Source: Bordetella parapertussis (GTDB lineage Bacteria > Pseudomonadota > Gammaproteobacteria > Burkholderiales > Burkholderiaceae_C). Taken from it: DNA of 61,888 nucleotides. The first letter of the stretch is position 1, and each line of letters starts with the position of its first letter. The notes beneath the pieces were generated by a model. The model did no database searches, was not told the origin of the DNA, and was given only the letters and a program-made list of their open reading frames with translations. The stretch covers positions 1-61,888 of the forward strand of contig CAMATW010000012.1 in the NCBI GenBank assembly GCA_945861305.1. Direction: 5' to 3'. This document shows positions 1 to 10,151 of the stretch, one piece after another. The position numbers and the translations under genes were made by a program.

Positions 1-24
1 CTCTCTTTCCGCCAGTGGGTTGGT

Positions 25-1206
25 CTAGTAATCCCAACCTAGGGTTTTATTGATACCTGTAAGTGCAAGACCACTCAGATGTTTTGTATATGCTTGTTCA
101 ATCATTGCAACAGATGTTCTGCAATTCTTTGCAACATCATAAACAGGTACACCATTCATCAACCTAAAGCAGATGTATGTTGCTCGAAGTGATACAAAAT
201 CTCTTTTAACTGGTGGCAAAGTCTTCGTGTATTTAAGACCTCTTTTTTTCAAAATATTATTAAACATTACTCTGTGATGTACCAAGAATAATGGTTCATC
301 ACATTTCTCATGATTTTTAATTTCCCTACGCTCTAGTATTCTTCGAAATGGATCTACTGCGCCGTAATAACTTTGGCATATACCTGTTCCCCTTTTTCCT
401 ACGATATTTCTAACAATCAAAATTTCTTTTCCAGTATCTTTTTCTTCTTGGATTTGTATGTCTGATATTTTGCAGTTTCGTAATTCTCCAACTCGCATAC
501 CTGTATTGGTAGCAATCATCACGTAGTCATACAATTCCATTGCGTAACTAAATTGCAATTTATCAATTTTTTTCAGTCGATTAGCGTGTGCAGCGACTGA
601 ACGATGCAATCTTCGATACTCGGATGGACTAAACCACGGTCGGGACATTTCATTTTTCTTAGTGTTGTATTCATCTTTGAAAACAGGTAATTGTTTGATG
701 TACCCTTGCCTGAATGCTTCGTTCAAGACAGTTCTGACCGCATTCTTGTATTGATGCAATGTTCCTCTGGTTATTTGAGGAAATTGTTCGACCATCTTGT
801 CTTTGAATCTTTGCCAAGTTGTGTTGTCTATTGATAGAACAGACATTTTTTTGAAATGCGGCGACACCCTTGTTTTCAAGGTACTTTCAATGCCATCAAG
901 TGTTTTTTGACTTCTTAAACCTCTACTAACCAAAGATTCGAAGTATTTGATAGCAAGTTTCTCTACTGCATCAAACTGTAATTTAGGAGATGCGACTTCA
1001 CCTGATGCAATCTCAGTTTGTTTTTTGAAGTACCAATCGTGCGCAAACGCCTTTGCTGCACCTTCATCAGTTTGCTTAGTGGTCTTTCTTAAATACTTGC
1101 CTTTGTAGTGAAAACCTACCCACCAAAAGGGACTACCCTCACGCTTAAATACATGGACTTTTCCTTCCAAGACTGTGAATGTTGGAAGTTTTTTTATTGT
1201 AGTCAT
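25..1206 (-). CDS. Tyrosine recombinase (phage-type integrase)
   Basis: Site-specific tyrosine recombinase, expected to integrate and excise the mobile element that continues to the left of the window. The N-terminal ~75 residues look like an arm-binding domain, followed by a core-binding SAM-like domain and a C-terminal catalytic domain. The first catalytic Arg lies in TNTGMRVGELRN, the second in SLRATY, and the nucleophile is probably the Tyr of QAYTKH near residue 375. The usual box II His (HxxR) is replaced (VSLR), so this is a divergent family. I prefer the ATG at 1206; a GTG at 1227 would add seven residues. The gene is A+T-rich compared with serS and its neighbours, which fits transfer. 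It reads away from the tRNA-Ser fragment 130 bp upstream, a classic integrase/tRNA arrangement. Confidence 0.85.
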   Translation of the reverse strand: MTTIKKLPTFTVLEGKVHVFKREGSPFWWVGFHYKGKYLRKTTKQTDEGAAKAFAHDWYFKKQTEIASGEVASPKLQFDAVEKLAIKYFESLVSRGLRSQKTLDGIESTLKTRVSPHFKKMSVLSIDNTTWQRFKDKMVEQFPQITRGTLHQYKNAVRTVLNEAFRQGYIKQLPVFKDEYNTKKNEMSRPWFSPSEYRRLHRSVAAHANRLKKIDKLQFSYAMELYDYVMIATNTGMRVGELRNCKISDIQIQEEKDTGKEILIVRNIVGKRGTGICQSYYGAVDPFRRILERREIKNHEKCDEPLFLVHHRVMFNNILKKRGLKYTKTLPPVKRDFVSLRATYICFRLMNGVPVYDVAKNCRTSVAMIEQAYTKHLSGLALTGINKTLGWDY

Positions 1207-1329
1207 TTTGTGTTCAATTATAAACACATAAATCTTACACTAAATTGTGCAGTTTGTGTAGTGTCTGTGTTGCCACACAAAACCTCTTAAAACTCAGTAT
1301 TCATCGATTAAAAAGTCGAATTCACACGC

Positions 1330-1369
1330 ATTTCGAATCCGGTGCATTCGACCACTCTGCCATCTTTCC
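1330..1369 (-). tRNA. 5' half of tRNA-Ser(CGA), attachment-site remnant
   Basis: Read on the minus strand from 1369, the sequence has a serine-type acceptor strand GGAAAGA, a D arm (GCAGAGTGGTCGAATGC), and an anticodon arm CCGGA-TTCGAAA with anticodon CGA at 1335-1333. The 3' half of the anticodon stem should be TCCGG but reads TGCGT, and no variable arm, T arm or acceptor follows. The gene is therefore truncated at the anticodon loop. With the integrase next to it, this is best read as one attachment-site junction of an element inserted in tRNA-Ser. Whether the 3' half is restored at the other end cannot be seen. Confidence 0.7.
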
Positions 1370-1400
1370 TGACTGTCGATAGAACTGAAATTTTAAAGCT

Positions 1401-1895
1401 TCAAGGCTTCGTAGGAACCGCGTCCTCTATGGGAGCAGGTTTTTTAACTGCGGCGGTAGGAGACGCCACATTGGCGCTGCGGGGTGCCAGCGTCAAAATC
1501 ACCAAAGCCGAACCACCCGCCAAGGGATTGCCTTCTTGGATTTCAATGGTGGCATTGCGCTCGCCTTTGTTAAACACCAAAACGCTAGACTTGGCTCGCA
1601 CGGCTGACAACAAAGTCCAGCCTTGGCTGGGGTAGTTTTCCAAGAAATAGCTGTAGGCAGAAGTGGTGTCGCGGGCTGAGTCCATCACCACACGACCTAC
1701 CCAGTTTTCACCGGTACCAATCACCAAGGACTGCTCATGCAAGATGCGAGCGCCTGGCGGCAACTGGGTTTGTCCCAGCAAATCTGCCCCTGACATATCG
1801 ACGCTGGAAGACGTTCTTCCTGCCCCCATGGGCATATTGGCGCAAGCCACCAGCGTGAGCAATACAGTACTGACAACAACAGGTATTAAGCGCAT
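1401..1895 (-). CDS. Putative lipoprotein
   Basis: Small predicted outer-membrane or periplasmic lipoprotein of 164 residues. The N terminus is a signal peptide ending in the lipobox LVAC, with the lipidated Cys at residue 18. The mature part has a compact central region (about residues 45-130) containing a Trp-rich YPSQGWTLLSAVRA stretch, then a Pro/Ala-rich tail. It is the last gene of a minus-strand group and lies 18 bp downstream of serS, so it may be co-transcribed. I do not recognise a named family, and no function is proposed. Confidence 0.75.
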   Translation of the reverse strand: MRLIPVVVSTVLLTLVACANMPMGAGRTSSSVDMSGADLLGQTQLPPGARILHEQSLVIGTGENWVGRVVMDSARDTTSAYSYFLENYPSQGWTLLSAVRAKSSVLVFNKGERNATIEIQEGNPLAGGSALVILTLAPRSANVASPTAAVKKPAPIEDAVPTKP

Positions 1896-1913
1896 GGAAA
1901 GTCCTTTGGGTGT

Positions 1914-3248
<1,335 letters not shown>

Positions 3249-3256
3249 CTAGGGCA

Positions 3257-4195
3257 TCAGTCGTTTCGCAATCCCTTGGGCAAGGGGAACTTAACAGTTT
3301 CTTGCACACCATCAAGAGTACGCACAGAGGTTGCACCCAATTCTCGCAAACGACTGATAACTTGCTGCACCAAGATATCCGGGGCAGACGCGCCAGCCGT
3401 CAAGCCTATGCGCTGCTTGCCATCGAGCCAAGCGGGGTCGAGCTCACCTGCATGGTCAACCATGTAACTGGGTGTACCGTATTTGGCGGCAACGTCCCGC
3501 AAACGGTTGCTGTTGGAGCTGCTGGGACTGCCCACCACGATCACCACATCCACCTGTGGGCTTAAAACCTTGATGGCATCTTGGCGGTTTTGGGTGGCGT
3601 AGCAAATATCTTGCTGCTTGGGTTCACGGACCTGTGGAAAGCGCTTTTTGACAGACGCCATGATCTCTGCGGCGTCATCCACACTGAGGGTGGTTTGCGT
3701 CACCACGGCCAACAAGCTGGTTTGCCCAGGCTCGACTTTCCACACGTCATCTGAGTCTTCAACCAAATGGATTCCGTTGGGGAGTTGCCCCATGGTGCCT
3801 TCCACCTCGGGGTGTCCCTTGTGGCCGATCATGATGAATTCATAGCCTTCTTTGTGTAGCTTGGCGACTTCCACATGCACCTTGGTCACTAGCGGACAGG
3901 TGGCATCAAAGATGCGAAAACCACGGCGCACCGCTTCGTATTCGACTTCTTTGGGCACACCGTGGGCGCTGAACACCAAGGTGGCTCCCTCGGGTACATC
4001 GTTCAAATCTTCAATGAAGATGGCACCCCGCGAACGCAGGTCGTCGACCACATGGGTGTTGTGCACAATCTCATGGCGCACATAAATGGGCGAACCAAAT
4101 TTGGTCAAAGCGTGCTCGACGATATCGATGGCGCGGTCCACGCCGGCACAAAAGCCTCGCGGCTCGGCCAACAAAATTTCTTGCAAATCAGGCAT
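3257..4195 (-). CDS. ispH: 4-hydroxy-3-methylbut-2-enyl diphosphate reductase
   Basis: Last enzyme of the MEP isoprenoid pathway: a [4Fe-4S] enzyme reducing HMBPP to isopentenyl and dimethylallyl diphosphate in the cytoplasm. The three cluster cysteines are visible in GFCAGVDRAI, DATCPLVTK and QDICYATQNRQ; the conserved HEIVHN and SSNSNRL segments are also present. Length (312 residues) is normal. The ATG at 4195 abuts the stop of the FKBP-type isomerase gene, and this fkpB-ispH order is common in proteobacteria. The two genes are presumably one transcript. Confidence 0.97.
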   Translation of the reverse strand: MPDLQEILLAEPRGFCAGVDRAIDIVEHALTKFGSPIYVRHEIVHNTHVVDDLRSRGAIFIEDLNDVPEGATLVFSAHGVPKEVEYEAVRRGFRIFDATCPLVTKVHVEVAKLHKEGYEFIMIGHKGHPEVEGTMGQLPNGIHLVEDSDDVWKVEPGQTSLLAVVTQTTLSVDDAAEIMASVKKRFPQVREPKQQDICYATQNRQDAIKVLSPQVDVVIVVGSPSSSNSNRLRDVAAKYGTPSYMVDHAGELDPAWLDGKQRIGLTAGASAPDILVQQVISRLRELGATSVRTLDGVQETVKFPLPKGLRND

Positions 4196-4645
4196 TCACA
4201 GTACCCCTATAACGTGTACTTCCATGCTGACGGCTTGCCCCGCCAGCGGATGGTTGAAATCAAACAAAATCGCATCATCGCCGAGCTGCGCCACAGCGCC
4301 TGCATACTTGCCTGCATTGTCAGGTGCGGGAAACTCCACCACCTCTCCCAACAAGTAGGACGCATCTGCGTCGCCAAAGGTCGCCAGCAACTGCTTAGGC
4401 ACCCATTGCAACATATCGGGGTTACGCTCCCCAAAAGCTTCGCCAGCCCCCATGTGCAGAGTGACATGCTCGCCTTCAGCCAAGCCCAGCAAGCGAGCCT
4501 CAATGGCGGGCGCCAACTCGGCATTACCCAAGGACAAGGTGGCGGGCGGGCCACCAAAAGTGTTGATGATGTCGCCTTGCGGGCCGCTGAGACGGTAGTG
4601 CAAAGTGAGAAACGAGCCGGCTTCAATCGTGGGGGTTGCTTGCAT
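4196..4645 (-). CDS. fkpB: FKBP-type peptidyl-prolyl cis-trans isomerase, SlpA/FkpB-like
   Basis: Cytoplasmic prolyl isomerase and chaperone of the SlyD/SlpA branch. The N-terminal strand FLTLHYRLSG is followed by the split FKBP fold with the inserted IF/flap chaperone domain (about residues 70-125). It ends in the typical strand FDFNHPLAGQAVSMEVHVIGV. It has no His-rich tail, which favours SlpA/FkpB over SlyD. At 149 residues the length is normal. The ispH start follows directly after its stop, giving a compact two-gene unit. The region to radC (4646-4788) holds the divergent promoters, which I could not resolve. Confidence 0.9.
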   Translation of the reverse strand: MQATPTIEAGSFLTLHYRLSGPQGDIINTFGGPPATLSLGNAELAPAIEARLLGLAEGEHVTLHMGAGEAFGERNPDMLQWVPKQLLATFGDADASYLLGEVVEFPAPDNAGKYAGAVAQLGDDAILFDFNHPLAGQAVSMEVHVIGVL

Positions 4646-4788
4646 GTGGGTCTTTTGTAAACTGAGTCTATTGTAGAAAGGCCATGGATCACATGGCCAA
4701 GCGGGCTTGGTGCACTTGGCGCACCCTTCGATAGCCGCGATGATGAGACTCGTTTAAACCCTCCATGCTTTTTACCCTTCCCCTCTCC

Positions 4789-5466
4789 ATGCAGCTGCAA
4801 GATTTACCCAAAGCCATGCGTCCGCGCGAGAAACTCCTTGCGCTTGGCAGCCAAGCGCTCACCGATGTGGAATTGCTGTCGGTCTTGCTGGGGAGTGGTT
4901 TGCCAGGCCAAAGCGTGTTGCAGCTTGCCCAAAGCTTGCTCGACCGCTTCCAAGGCCTGGCAGGTTTGTTACATGCCAGCCCCGAGCATTTGCGCAGTAG
5001 CAAGGGTTTGGGCGGCTTGGCCAGACGTTCCCAGTTGTTGGCGGTGGTCGAGTTGTCACGCCGCGCATTGCTGCAAAAAATGCGGGTGCGCGACATCATG
5101 ACCGACCCCGACAATGTCAAACAGTTTTTGCAACTCCAGCTGGGTCAACAACCGCGCGAGGTGTTTGGGGTCTTGTTTTTAGATGGCCAAAACCGCTTGC
5201 TTCGCTTTGAGGAAATGTTCAGCGGCACTTTGAACCAAACCTCGGTCTACCCGCGCGAAGTGGTCAAGCTGGCACTTTTGCTCGGTGCTTGCGCGGTGAT
5301 TTTTTCCCACAACCACCCCAGCGGCGAGGTTCGCCCCTCGCAAGCAGACGAAAAACTCACCCAAGCCTTGCGAACCGCTTTGGCCTTGGTCGATATTCGG
5401 GTGCTAGACCATGTCATTGTGGGACCTGGGCGCTGCTGGTCCATGGCGGAGCACAGCGCATGGTGA
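4789..5466 (+). CDS. radC: RadC family JAB-domain protein
   Basis: RadC/UPF0758 protein. The family was named for a presumed repair role, but its biochemical function is unsettled. The N-terminal helix-hairpin-helix-like region (RPREKLLALGSQALTDVELL) is followed by a C-terminal JAB/MPN metalloprotease-like domain. The zinc motif HNHPSGEVRPSQAD is intact. I prefer the ATG at 4789 (MQLQDLPKAM), which aligns with usual RadC starts; an in-frame ATG at 4765 would add eight residues. Its stop overlaps the start of the Smr-domain gene by 7 bp, so the two are translationally coupled. Confidence 0.9.
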   Translation: MQLQDLPKAMRPREKLLALGSQALTDVELLSVLLGSGLPGQSVLQLAQSLLDRFQGLAGLLHASPEHLRSSKGLGGLARRSQLLAVVELSRRALLQKMRVRDIMTDPDNVKQFLQLQLGQQPREVFGVLFLDGQNRLLRFEEMFSGTLNQTSVYPREVVKLALLLGACAVIFSHNHPSGEVRPSQADEKLTQALRTALALVDIRVLDHVIVGPGRCWSMAEHSAW

Positions 5467-6092
5467 AAGCACGCAGTTTGCAAGACTTGGCAGCCATCAA
5501 GACCCAACTCAAAGCCAAGGCCGAGAAGGCCGCTGCGCTAGAAGCAGCAAGACTTGAAGCACAGCGCCGCGCCAATGCGGAGAAGAATTTGTTCATTCGT
5601 GCGGTTGGTGCGGTGACGACCCTAGACCTTGCGCCAAGGGTCAGCTTGTCGCCGCAACCTGCCAAGCCTTTGGCCCAGCAGCAACGCCTTGATGACGTCA
5701 ATGTGCTGCGCGAAAGCCTGAGCGACGACTTCGACGTCTCCACCTTGCTTGATACCGACGATGAACTCAGCTACCGCAGCCAAGGCATTGGAACTGATGT
5801 CACTCAAAAGCTGCGCAAAGGTCATTGGAGCTTGCAAGGGCAAATCGATTTACACGGCTTGAGAAGTGATGAAGCCCGTGAGGTTTTGGCCCAATTCATT
5901 CGCGACGCCACCAAACGCGGTTGGCGATGTGTGAGGGTGGTGCATGGCAAGGGCTTGGGCTCACCTGGCAAAACGCCTGTGCTCAAGTCCAAGGTGCAAC
6001 GCTGGTTGGTACAAAAAACCGAAGTGCTGGCATTTGTGCAAGCCAAAGGGTCTGAGGGTGGCGCCGGGGCTTTGGTGGTGCTGCTGAAATAA
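5460..6092 (+). CDS. Smr-domain protein (MutS2 C-terminal type)
   Basis: Stand-alone Smr protein of about 210 residues. Smr domains are DNA- or RNA-directed nucleases; the cellular role of the solo proteins is not settled. A charged, Ala/Lys-rich helical N-terminal part (residues 1-45) and a linker precede the Smr domain (about 125-210). The signature motifs IDLHGL and VVHGKGLGSPG are both present. The ATG at 5460 lies inside the end of radC (ATGGTGA), so the longer upstream extension of the frame is not used. A bidirectional hairpin terminator follows immediately. Confidence 0.88.
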   Translation: MVKARSLQDLAAIKTQLKAKAEKAAALEAARLEAQRRANAEKNLFIRAVGAVTTLDLAPRVSLSPQPAKPLAQQQRLDDVNVLRESLSDDFDVSTLLDTDDELSYRSQGIGTDVTQKLRKGHWSLQGQIDLHGLRSDEAREVLAQFIRDATKRGWRCVRVVHGKGLGSPGKTPVLKSKVQRWLVQKTEVLAFVQAKGSEGGAGALVVLLK

Positions 6093-6111
6093 TCGGGATC
6101 TGACCCCGATT
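6091..6111. terminator. Bidirectional hairpin terminator
   Basis: AATCGGG and CCCGATT form a 7-bp stem around the loop ATCTGAC, between two convergent genes: the Smr gene ending at 6092 and the permease gene ending at 6110. The stem overlaps the permease stop. The flanking A/T tracts are short, so efficiency is uncertain. Confidence 0.55.
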
Positions 6112-8587
6112 AATTCACCGCTTGTCGCAGGGTATCCACGACGGGGCGACGCAGTACCTCGCGCAATCCCCACCAACCTGCACCCCACGCCAAGAGCGCA
6201 CCGCTGAGCACACCAAATAGAGGCACCCAGGGAGAAGCGGTCCAAGCAAACTCAAACACATAACGCGCCAAGCCCCAGCCCATGGCCACCGCCACCAGCG
6301 CGGCCAGCGCGCCCGACAAAGCGCCCACGCCCAACAGTTCCGCGGTTTGTACCTGGCGCAGCAACTGGTTTCCTGCGCCCAAGGCTCGAAGCACTGCGTA
6401 CTCACGCGCTCGCTCTTCACGGGTGGCGGTTACAGCGGCAAACAGCACCACCAAGCCCGCTGCCAAGGTGAAGGCAAACAAAAACTCCACCGCACCAATC
6501 ACCTGCCCCAAGACCTTTTGTATTTGGTTGATGGTGGCGCCCATGTCTACATTGGTGATGTTGGGAAATCGGTTGACCAAGGCATTGTCAAAGCCCGACT
6601 GCGTAGGAGCGCGGTAGGCAGCGATATAGGTCATCGGCATGTCCGGCATTGAAGAGACGGGGTAGATGGCAAAGAAATTGGCCCGCATAGAAGTCCAATC
6701 CACCCGCCGTATGGAGGTAACGCGCACATCCATCATCACACCTGCCATGTCAAAGCGAAGTTGGTCGCCCAGCTTGAGTTGCAAAGTTTTGGCAATCCCC
6801 TCTTCCATACTGATGGCGTTGGTTTCTTCTGGCTTCCAAGTGCCTTGCACGATCTGGTTGTGCGCCGGTGCTTCGGGCGTGTGCGAGATATTGAATTCCC
6901 GCTCAATCAAGCGTTGCGCCCGCTCGTCGGTGTAGCGCTCAGCACGAACGTTTTCACTATTGATTTGAATCAGCCGCCCCCGAATCATGGGGTACCAATC
7001 CAATTTGGCCACACCCGAGTCTTTCAAGTTTTGTAAAAATTCTTGCGACTGGGTGGGTTGAATATTGATGACAAAACGGTTGGGCGCATTCGCTGGTGTG
7101 GCGTTGCGCCAGCTGTCGACCAAATCGGTGCGCAACAAAACCAGCAGCATCAGGGCCAGCAAACCCACCGACAAGGCACTCACCTGCACCACGGTGTAGC
7201 CAGGACGGGCGCTGATTTGTCTGGTGGCCATGCGCAACCAAATGGGCAGGCCGCTCAGCTGCATCGCACGTCGCAAACCCATCACCCCCAGCCACGCCAT
7301 GCCCGCAAAGACCAGCACTGCGCCCGCAAAGCCGCCCACCACCATCGAGCCCAACCACAGGTCGCGGCTGGCACTCAGCAAAAGCGCTGAAAAGCCCAAG
7401 AGGCCCAAGCCCATCACTGCCAACGAAGTCGCCCGCAGGGGCCCAAGGTCGCGGCGTATCACCCGCAAAGCCGGCACTTGCGCCAGTTGCAGAATGGGCG
7501 GTAAGCCAAAGGCCGCCAGCAAAGTCAAGCCGGAACCCAAGCCCTGCCAAAAAGGCGCCATGCTGGGGGCTGGTAAGTCAGTCTCAACCAAACCCGCCAG
7601 CAATGAGATAAACACTTGGTGCAAGCCAAAACCCAGAACCAATCCCAAGAAACTGGCCAACAGTCCAACGGTGAAAAACTCGATGACATAAACCGTCAAA
7701 ATATCCCGCTGGCTTTGTCCCAGCACCCGAAGCATTGCGCAGTCATCCAAATGACGAGCCGCAAAACCTCTGGCCGCCAAAGCCACAGCAACTGCGCTGA
7801 GCAAGGCAGCCAAAAGCGCCACCAAATGCAAAAACTTTTCGGCACGGTCTAAGGTTTGGCGCATTTCGGGACGACCCGCTTCCAAGGTTTCCACCCGTAT
7901 CCCGCGTACTTCGGGCTGCTTCACATAGGTATTCGCCCAAGCCACAAATTCGCTGACTTGGCTGGCTGGGCCAGTCACCGCCAGTCGCCAGTTGAGTCGG
8001 CTGGCCGGTTGCACCAATTGGGTAGCGGGTAAATCGGCATGGTTCATCATCACTCTGGGGGCGAAATTCATGAAACCTGCGCCCCGATCCGGCTCGCTGA
8101 GCAGTACCTCGGCAACGCGAAGTCTGCGCTCACCTAGCGATAACTCTTCACCCAGCTTAAGTTCTAAAGCTTCCATCAGCGCAGGTTCCACCCACACCTC
8201 GCCTTTGGCTGGTACGCGGTCGGTGACTGGCACAGGCCGGTCAATCTGCAAGCGCCCACGCAAAGGGTAACCATCGGCGACCGCCTTCAGGGCCACCAAA
8301 CGGCTCGCCCCTTGGCTGCTGCGCGCCATGGTGGGAAAGCTCAACGTGCTCGCTGAGCGCAAGCCCAACTGCTTGGCTTTCTCCATCACTTCGACAGGCA
8401 TGTCATGGTCGCTGGCAATCACCGCATCGCCTCCCAACAACTGGCGGGCATCGCGTTGCAAGCCACCTTCGATGCGGTCGGCCAAAAATCCTACTGAAGT
8501 TAACGCCGCGACGCCCAAAGCCACTGCCACCCACAGCAAGCGCAATTCACCCGCTCTGGCGTCGCGCCACAAGGCACGCCATGCCAT
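6110..8587 (-). CDS. FtsX-like ABC transporter permease (YbbP type)
   Basis: Large inner-membrane permease of about 825 residues with the double FtsX/MacB-like layout of the YbbP family. An N-terminal membrane helix (ELRLLWVAVALGVAALTSVG) is followed by a periplasmic domain, three helices around residues 250-370, further helices, a second periplasmic domain, and a final three-helix FtsX block. YbbP-type proteins work with a YbbA-like ATPase and are proposed to extrude lipids or secreted effectors. No ATPase gene is adjacent here. The ATG at 8587 (MAWRALWRDARAG) gives an 11-bp gap to hslR; the frame stays open further upstream but would overlap hslR. Confidence 0.85.
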   Translation of the reverse strand: MAWRALWRDARAGELRLLWVAVALGVAALTSVGFLADRIEGGLQRDARQLLGGDAVIASDHDMPVEVMEKAKQLGLRSASTLSFPTMARSSQGASRLVALKAVADGYPLRGRLQIDRPVPVTDRVPAKGEVWVEPALMEALELKLGEELSLGERRLRVAEVLLSEPDRGAGFMNFAPRVMMNHADLPATQLVQPASRLNWRLAVTGPASQVSEFVAWANTYVKQPEVRGIRVETLEAGRPEMRQTLDRAEKFLHLVALLAALLSAVAVALAARGFAARHLDDCAMLRVLGQSQRDILTVYVIEFFTVGLLASFLGLVLGFGLHQVFISLLAGLVETDLPAPSMAPFWQGLGSGLTLLAAFGLPPILQLAQVPALRVIRRDLGPLRATSLAVMGLGLLGFSALLLSASRDLWLGSMVVGGFAGAVLVFAGMAWLGVMGLRRAMQLSGLPIWLRMATRQISARPGYTVVQVSALSVGLLALMLLVLLRTDLVDSWRNATPANAPNRFVINIQPTQSQEFLQNLKDSGVAKLDWYPMIRGRLIQINSENVRAERYTDERAQRLIEREFNISHTPEAPAHNQIVQGTWKPEETNAISMEEGIAKTLQLKLGDQLRFDMAGVMMDVRVTSIRRVDWTSMRANFFAIYPVSSMPDMPMTYIAAYRAPTQSGFDNALVNRFPNITNVDMGATINQIQKVLGQVIGAVEFLFAFTLAAGLVVLFAAVTATREERAREYAVLRALGAGNQLLRQVQTAELLGVGALSGALAALVAVAMGWGLARYVFEFAWTASPWVPLFGVLSGALLAWGAGWWGLREVLRRPVVDTLRQAVN

Positions 8588-8597
8588 CGTCCAAAGA

Positions 8598-9008
8598 TTA
8601 ATCAATTGAAGCACTCCATCGGTCGTCCCAGCCATGCTGGGCTTGTTGCAATTCGCGCCTATCTCGCTTGGTCGGACGCCCATGCTCTATAGACAGGGCG
8701 GGTTCTTTGGCAAAACGACGCTGCTGGACATAAGCGTCTTTGGCTTGGATGCTCTCAGGGGTGTCGGCGTACAAAGTTTGCGCCACAGGCGCCGCACCGC
8801 GCATAGCGCTCAAACCCAAAACTGTGACAGTTCGCACCAAACCTTCTCGCCGTATGGACACGGTGTCGCCGTTTTTCACCTCGCGAGAGGGCTTGGCGGT
8901 TTGTTGGTTGACCTCGATACGGCCTTTGTTGATCTCATCCGTTGCCAAAGAACGGGTTTTGTAAAAGCGCGCCGCCCACAGCCATTTGTCGATGCGAATT
9001 TTGTCCAT
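8598..9008 (-). CDS. hslR: S4-domain RNA-binding protein, HSP15-like
   Basis: Ribosome-associated heat-shock protein Hsp15 family, which binds free 50S subunits carrying a nascent chain in E. coli. An S4 RNA-binding domain fills the first ~60 residues (IRIDKWLWAARFYKTRSLAT, then GRIEVN and GDTVSIRR). A basic tail (TKRDRRELQQAQHGWDDRWS) follows, as in the family. At 136 residues the length is normal. It is upstream of the FtsX-like permease on the same strand. Its promoter must lie in 9009-9080, back-to-back with the parA-like gene promoter. Confidence 0.9.
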   Translation of the reverse strand: MDKIRIDKWLWAARFYKTRSLATDEINKGRIEVNQQTAKPSREVKNGDTVSIRREGLVRTVTVLGLSAMRGAAPVAQTLYADTPESIQAKDAYVQQRRFAKEPALSIEHGRPTKRDRRELQQAQHGWDDRWSASID

Positions 9009-9082
9009 TGGTAGCGATTGTGTCGCAAAGCCGCCTCAGGCATCCGAGTAGCGACAAAACAACATCCCACAAAACACTAAAT

Positions 9083-9110
9083 TTGACATAAACGCAAAAA
9101 AAGCTAATAT
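9083..9110 (+). promoter_or_regulatory. Sigma-70 promoter of the parA-like gene
   Basis: The -35 box TTGACA (9083-9088) and -10 box TAATAT (9105-9110) are separated by 16 bp of A-rich spacer. This is close to consensus. Transcription should start near 9117, leaving a leader of about 84 nt. Confidence 0.75.
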
Positions 9111-9119
9111 TCATACCCC

Positions 9120-9186
9120 CTTACGGAAATTTCCTCATTTGGTTTCTGCATATTGCAGACGCCCGTGGATTCGACACCTCCGTAAC
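9120..9186 (+). other. Structured 5' leader upstream of parA-like gene
   Basis: The predicted transcript leader has a closing stem TTACGGA / TCCGTAA at its two ends and an inner perfect hairpin TCTGCA-TAT-TGCAGA. A short palindrome GGAAATTTCC lies near the 5' end. The seven-base closing stem and a downstream GATTCGAC give a vague tRNA resemblance, but no valid anticodon or T arm can be built. It may be a cis-regulatory RNA or a chance structure. The Shine-Dalgarno GGAG at 9191-9194 lies just beyond the closing stem. Confidence 0.35.
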
Positions 9187-9200
9187 TTTTGGAGCTGATG

Positions 9201-10127
9201 ATGGCATTCAAGATTTTGGTCACAAGTCAAAAAGGTGGCGTAGGTAAAAGCACGCTGTCAGCGAACTTAGTGGCTTATCTGAGTCGAAGTATGAATTTGG
9301 CTGTGACCCTGATCGACTGGGATCCCCACGGCTCCTCGAGCAATTGGCTCAAACAAGCCCCCGACGTAGGTGCGGTCATCAAACACTTGGCTTTGCCTGT
9401 AGACCAAGGCGGTAACCGCCCTATTTTCGAAGCGCGTTTGCAAATGCGCCGTGCCGCCAGCGAATGCGATATTTTGGTGTGCGACCTGACTTGGTCCGAC
9501 TCTTTGGCCGGCGAATTGATGTTTGAGTTCGACATGGTGCTGGTGCCCACCTCGGTTTCCGAAATTGAGCTTGCAGCAACTTCTGGCTTTTTGAACCGCA
9601 ACCGCTGGGTGTTTGACTCCGCCTCGGAGCGCCGCCCCATGCTGGTGGTGTGCCCGACACGGGTGCTGAATGAGCAACTCAGCTCTGACGTGTTCACCCG
9701 ACAACGCTTCCCAGTCAGCTTCATGCTGGCACCGCCCATTTTGGAGTCGCAGTCGGCCCGCGATCTTTTTGAGCGTGGCTACCTGATGGATGCCCAAGAC
9801 ATTGGTGGTGAGTCGTTCCGTGAATTTGGCGAAGCGATTTGCGCCGCTCGGGATATCCGCATGGCTCAGGCCAACCTGCCGCGCAAACCTGCTCCCGTGA
9901 AGATGACCGAGCAAGACACCAGCCGTGCACGTGTGCCTTTGGTTGCGGCTAAGGCCAGTGTGCTAGAGACCATTCCCAATGCTTCGCAGTACTCGGTGCT
10001 GGGTCGCTACCGCCAGCGCAAAGTGGCTGAGCAGGATGAAACCATTGTCAACAGCAGATCGCTGTCGCAAATAGGTATCCCTGAATTCCTCAAACGTTTG
10101 GCTCGCGGCAACGCCGCCAAGCTTTGA
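9201..10127 (+). CDS. ParA/MinD-family ATPase
   Basis: Walker-type cytomotive ATPase of about 308 residues. It has the deviant Walker A motif KGGVGKST at the N terminus, the switch I Asp region LIDWDPHGSS, and a Walker B-like ILVCDLTW. Such ATPases bind DNA or membrane in the ATP state and position plasmids, chromosomes or polar machines. No ParB or centromere-like site is visible, and the sequence is not an obvious FlhG. The C-terminal ~70 residues after the ATPase fold are unusual. ATG 9201 has GGAG six bases upstream; an ATG at 9198 and a TTG at 9189 are in frame. The next gene, 24 bp downstream, probably encodes a partner. Confidence 0.85.
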   Translation: MAFKILVTSQKGGVGKSTLSANLVAYLSRSMNLAVTLIDWDPHGSSSNWLKQAPDVGAVIKHLALPVDQGGNRPIFEARLQMRRAASECDILVCDLTWSDSLAGELMFEFDMVLVPTSVSEIELAATSGFLNRNRWVFDSASERRPMLVVCPTRVLNEQLSSDVFTRQRFPVSFMLAPPILESQSARDLFERGYLMDAQDIGGESFREFGEAICAARDIRMAQANLPRKPAPVKMTEQDTSRARVPLVAAKASVLETIPNASQYSVLGRYRQRKVAEQDETIVNSRSLSQIGIPEFLKRLARGNAAKL

Positions 10128-10151
10128 AGACCAAGCACACACGGTCTGACC

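Noticed and set aside
9120..9186. Possible tRNA or tmRNA piece upstream of the parA-like gene
   Set aside because: A 7-bp closing stem and GATTCGAC are present, but no proper anticodon arm, T stem or CCA region can be built. Kept only as a structured leader.
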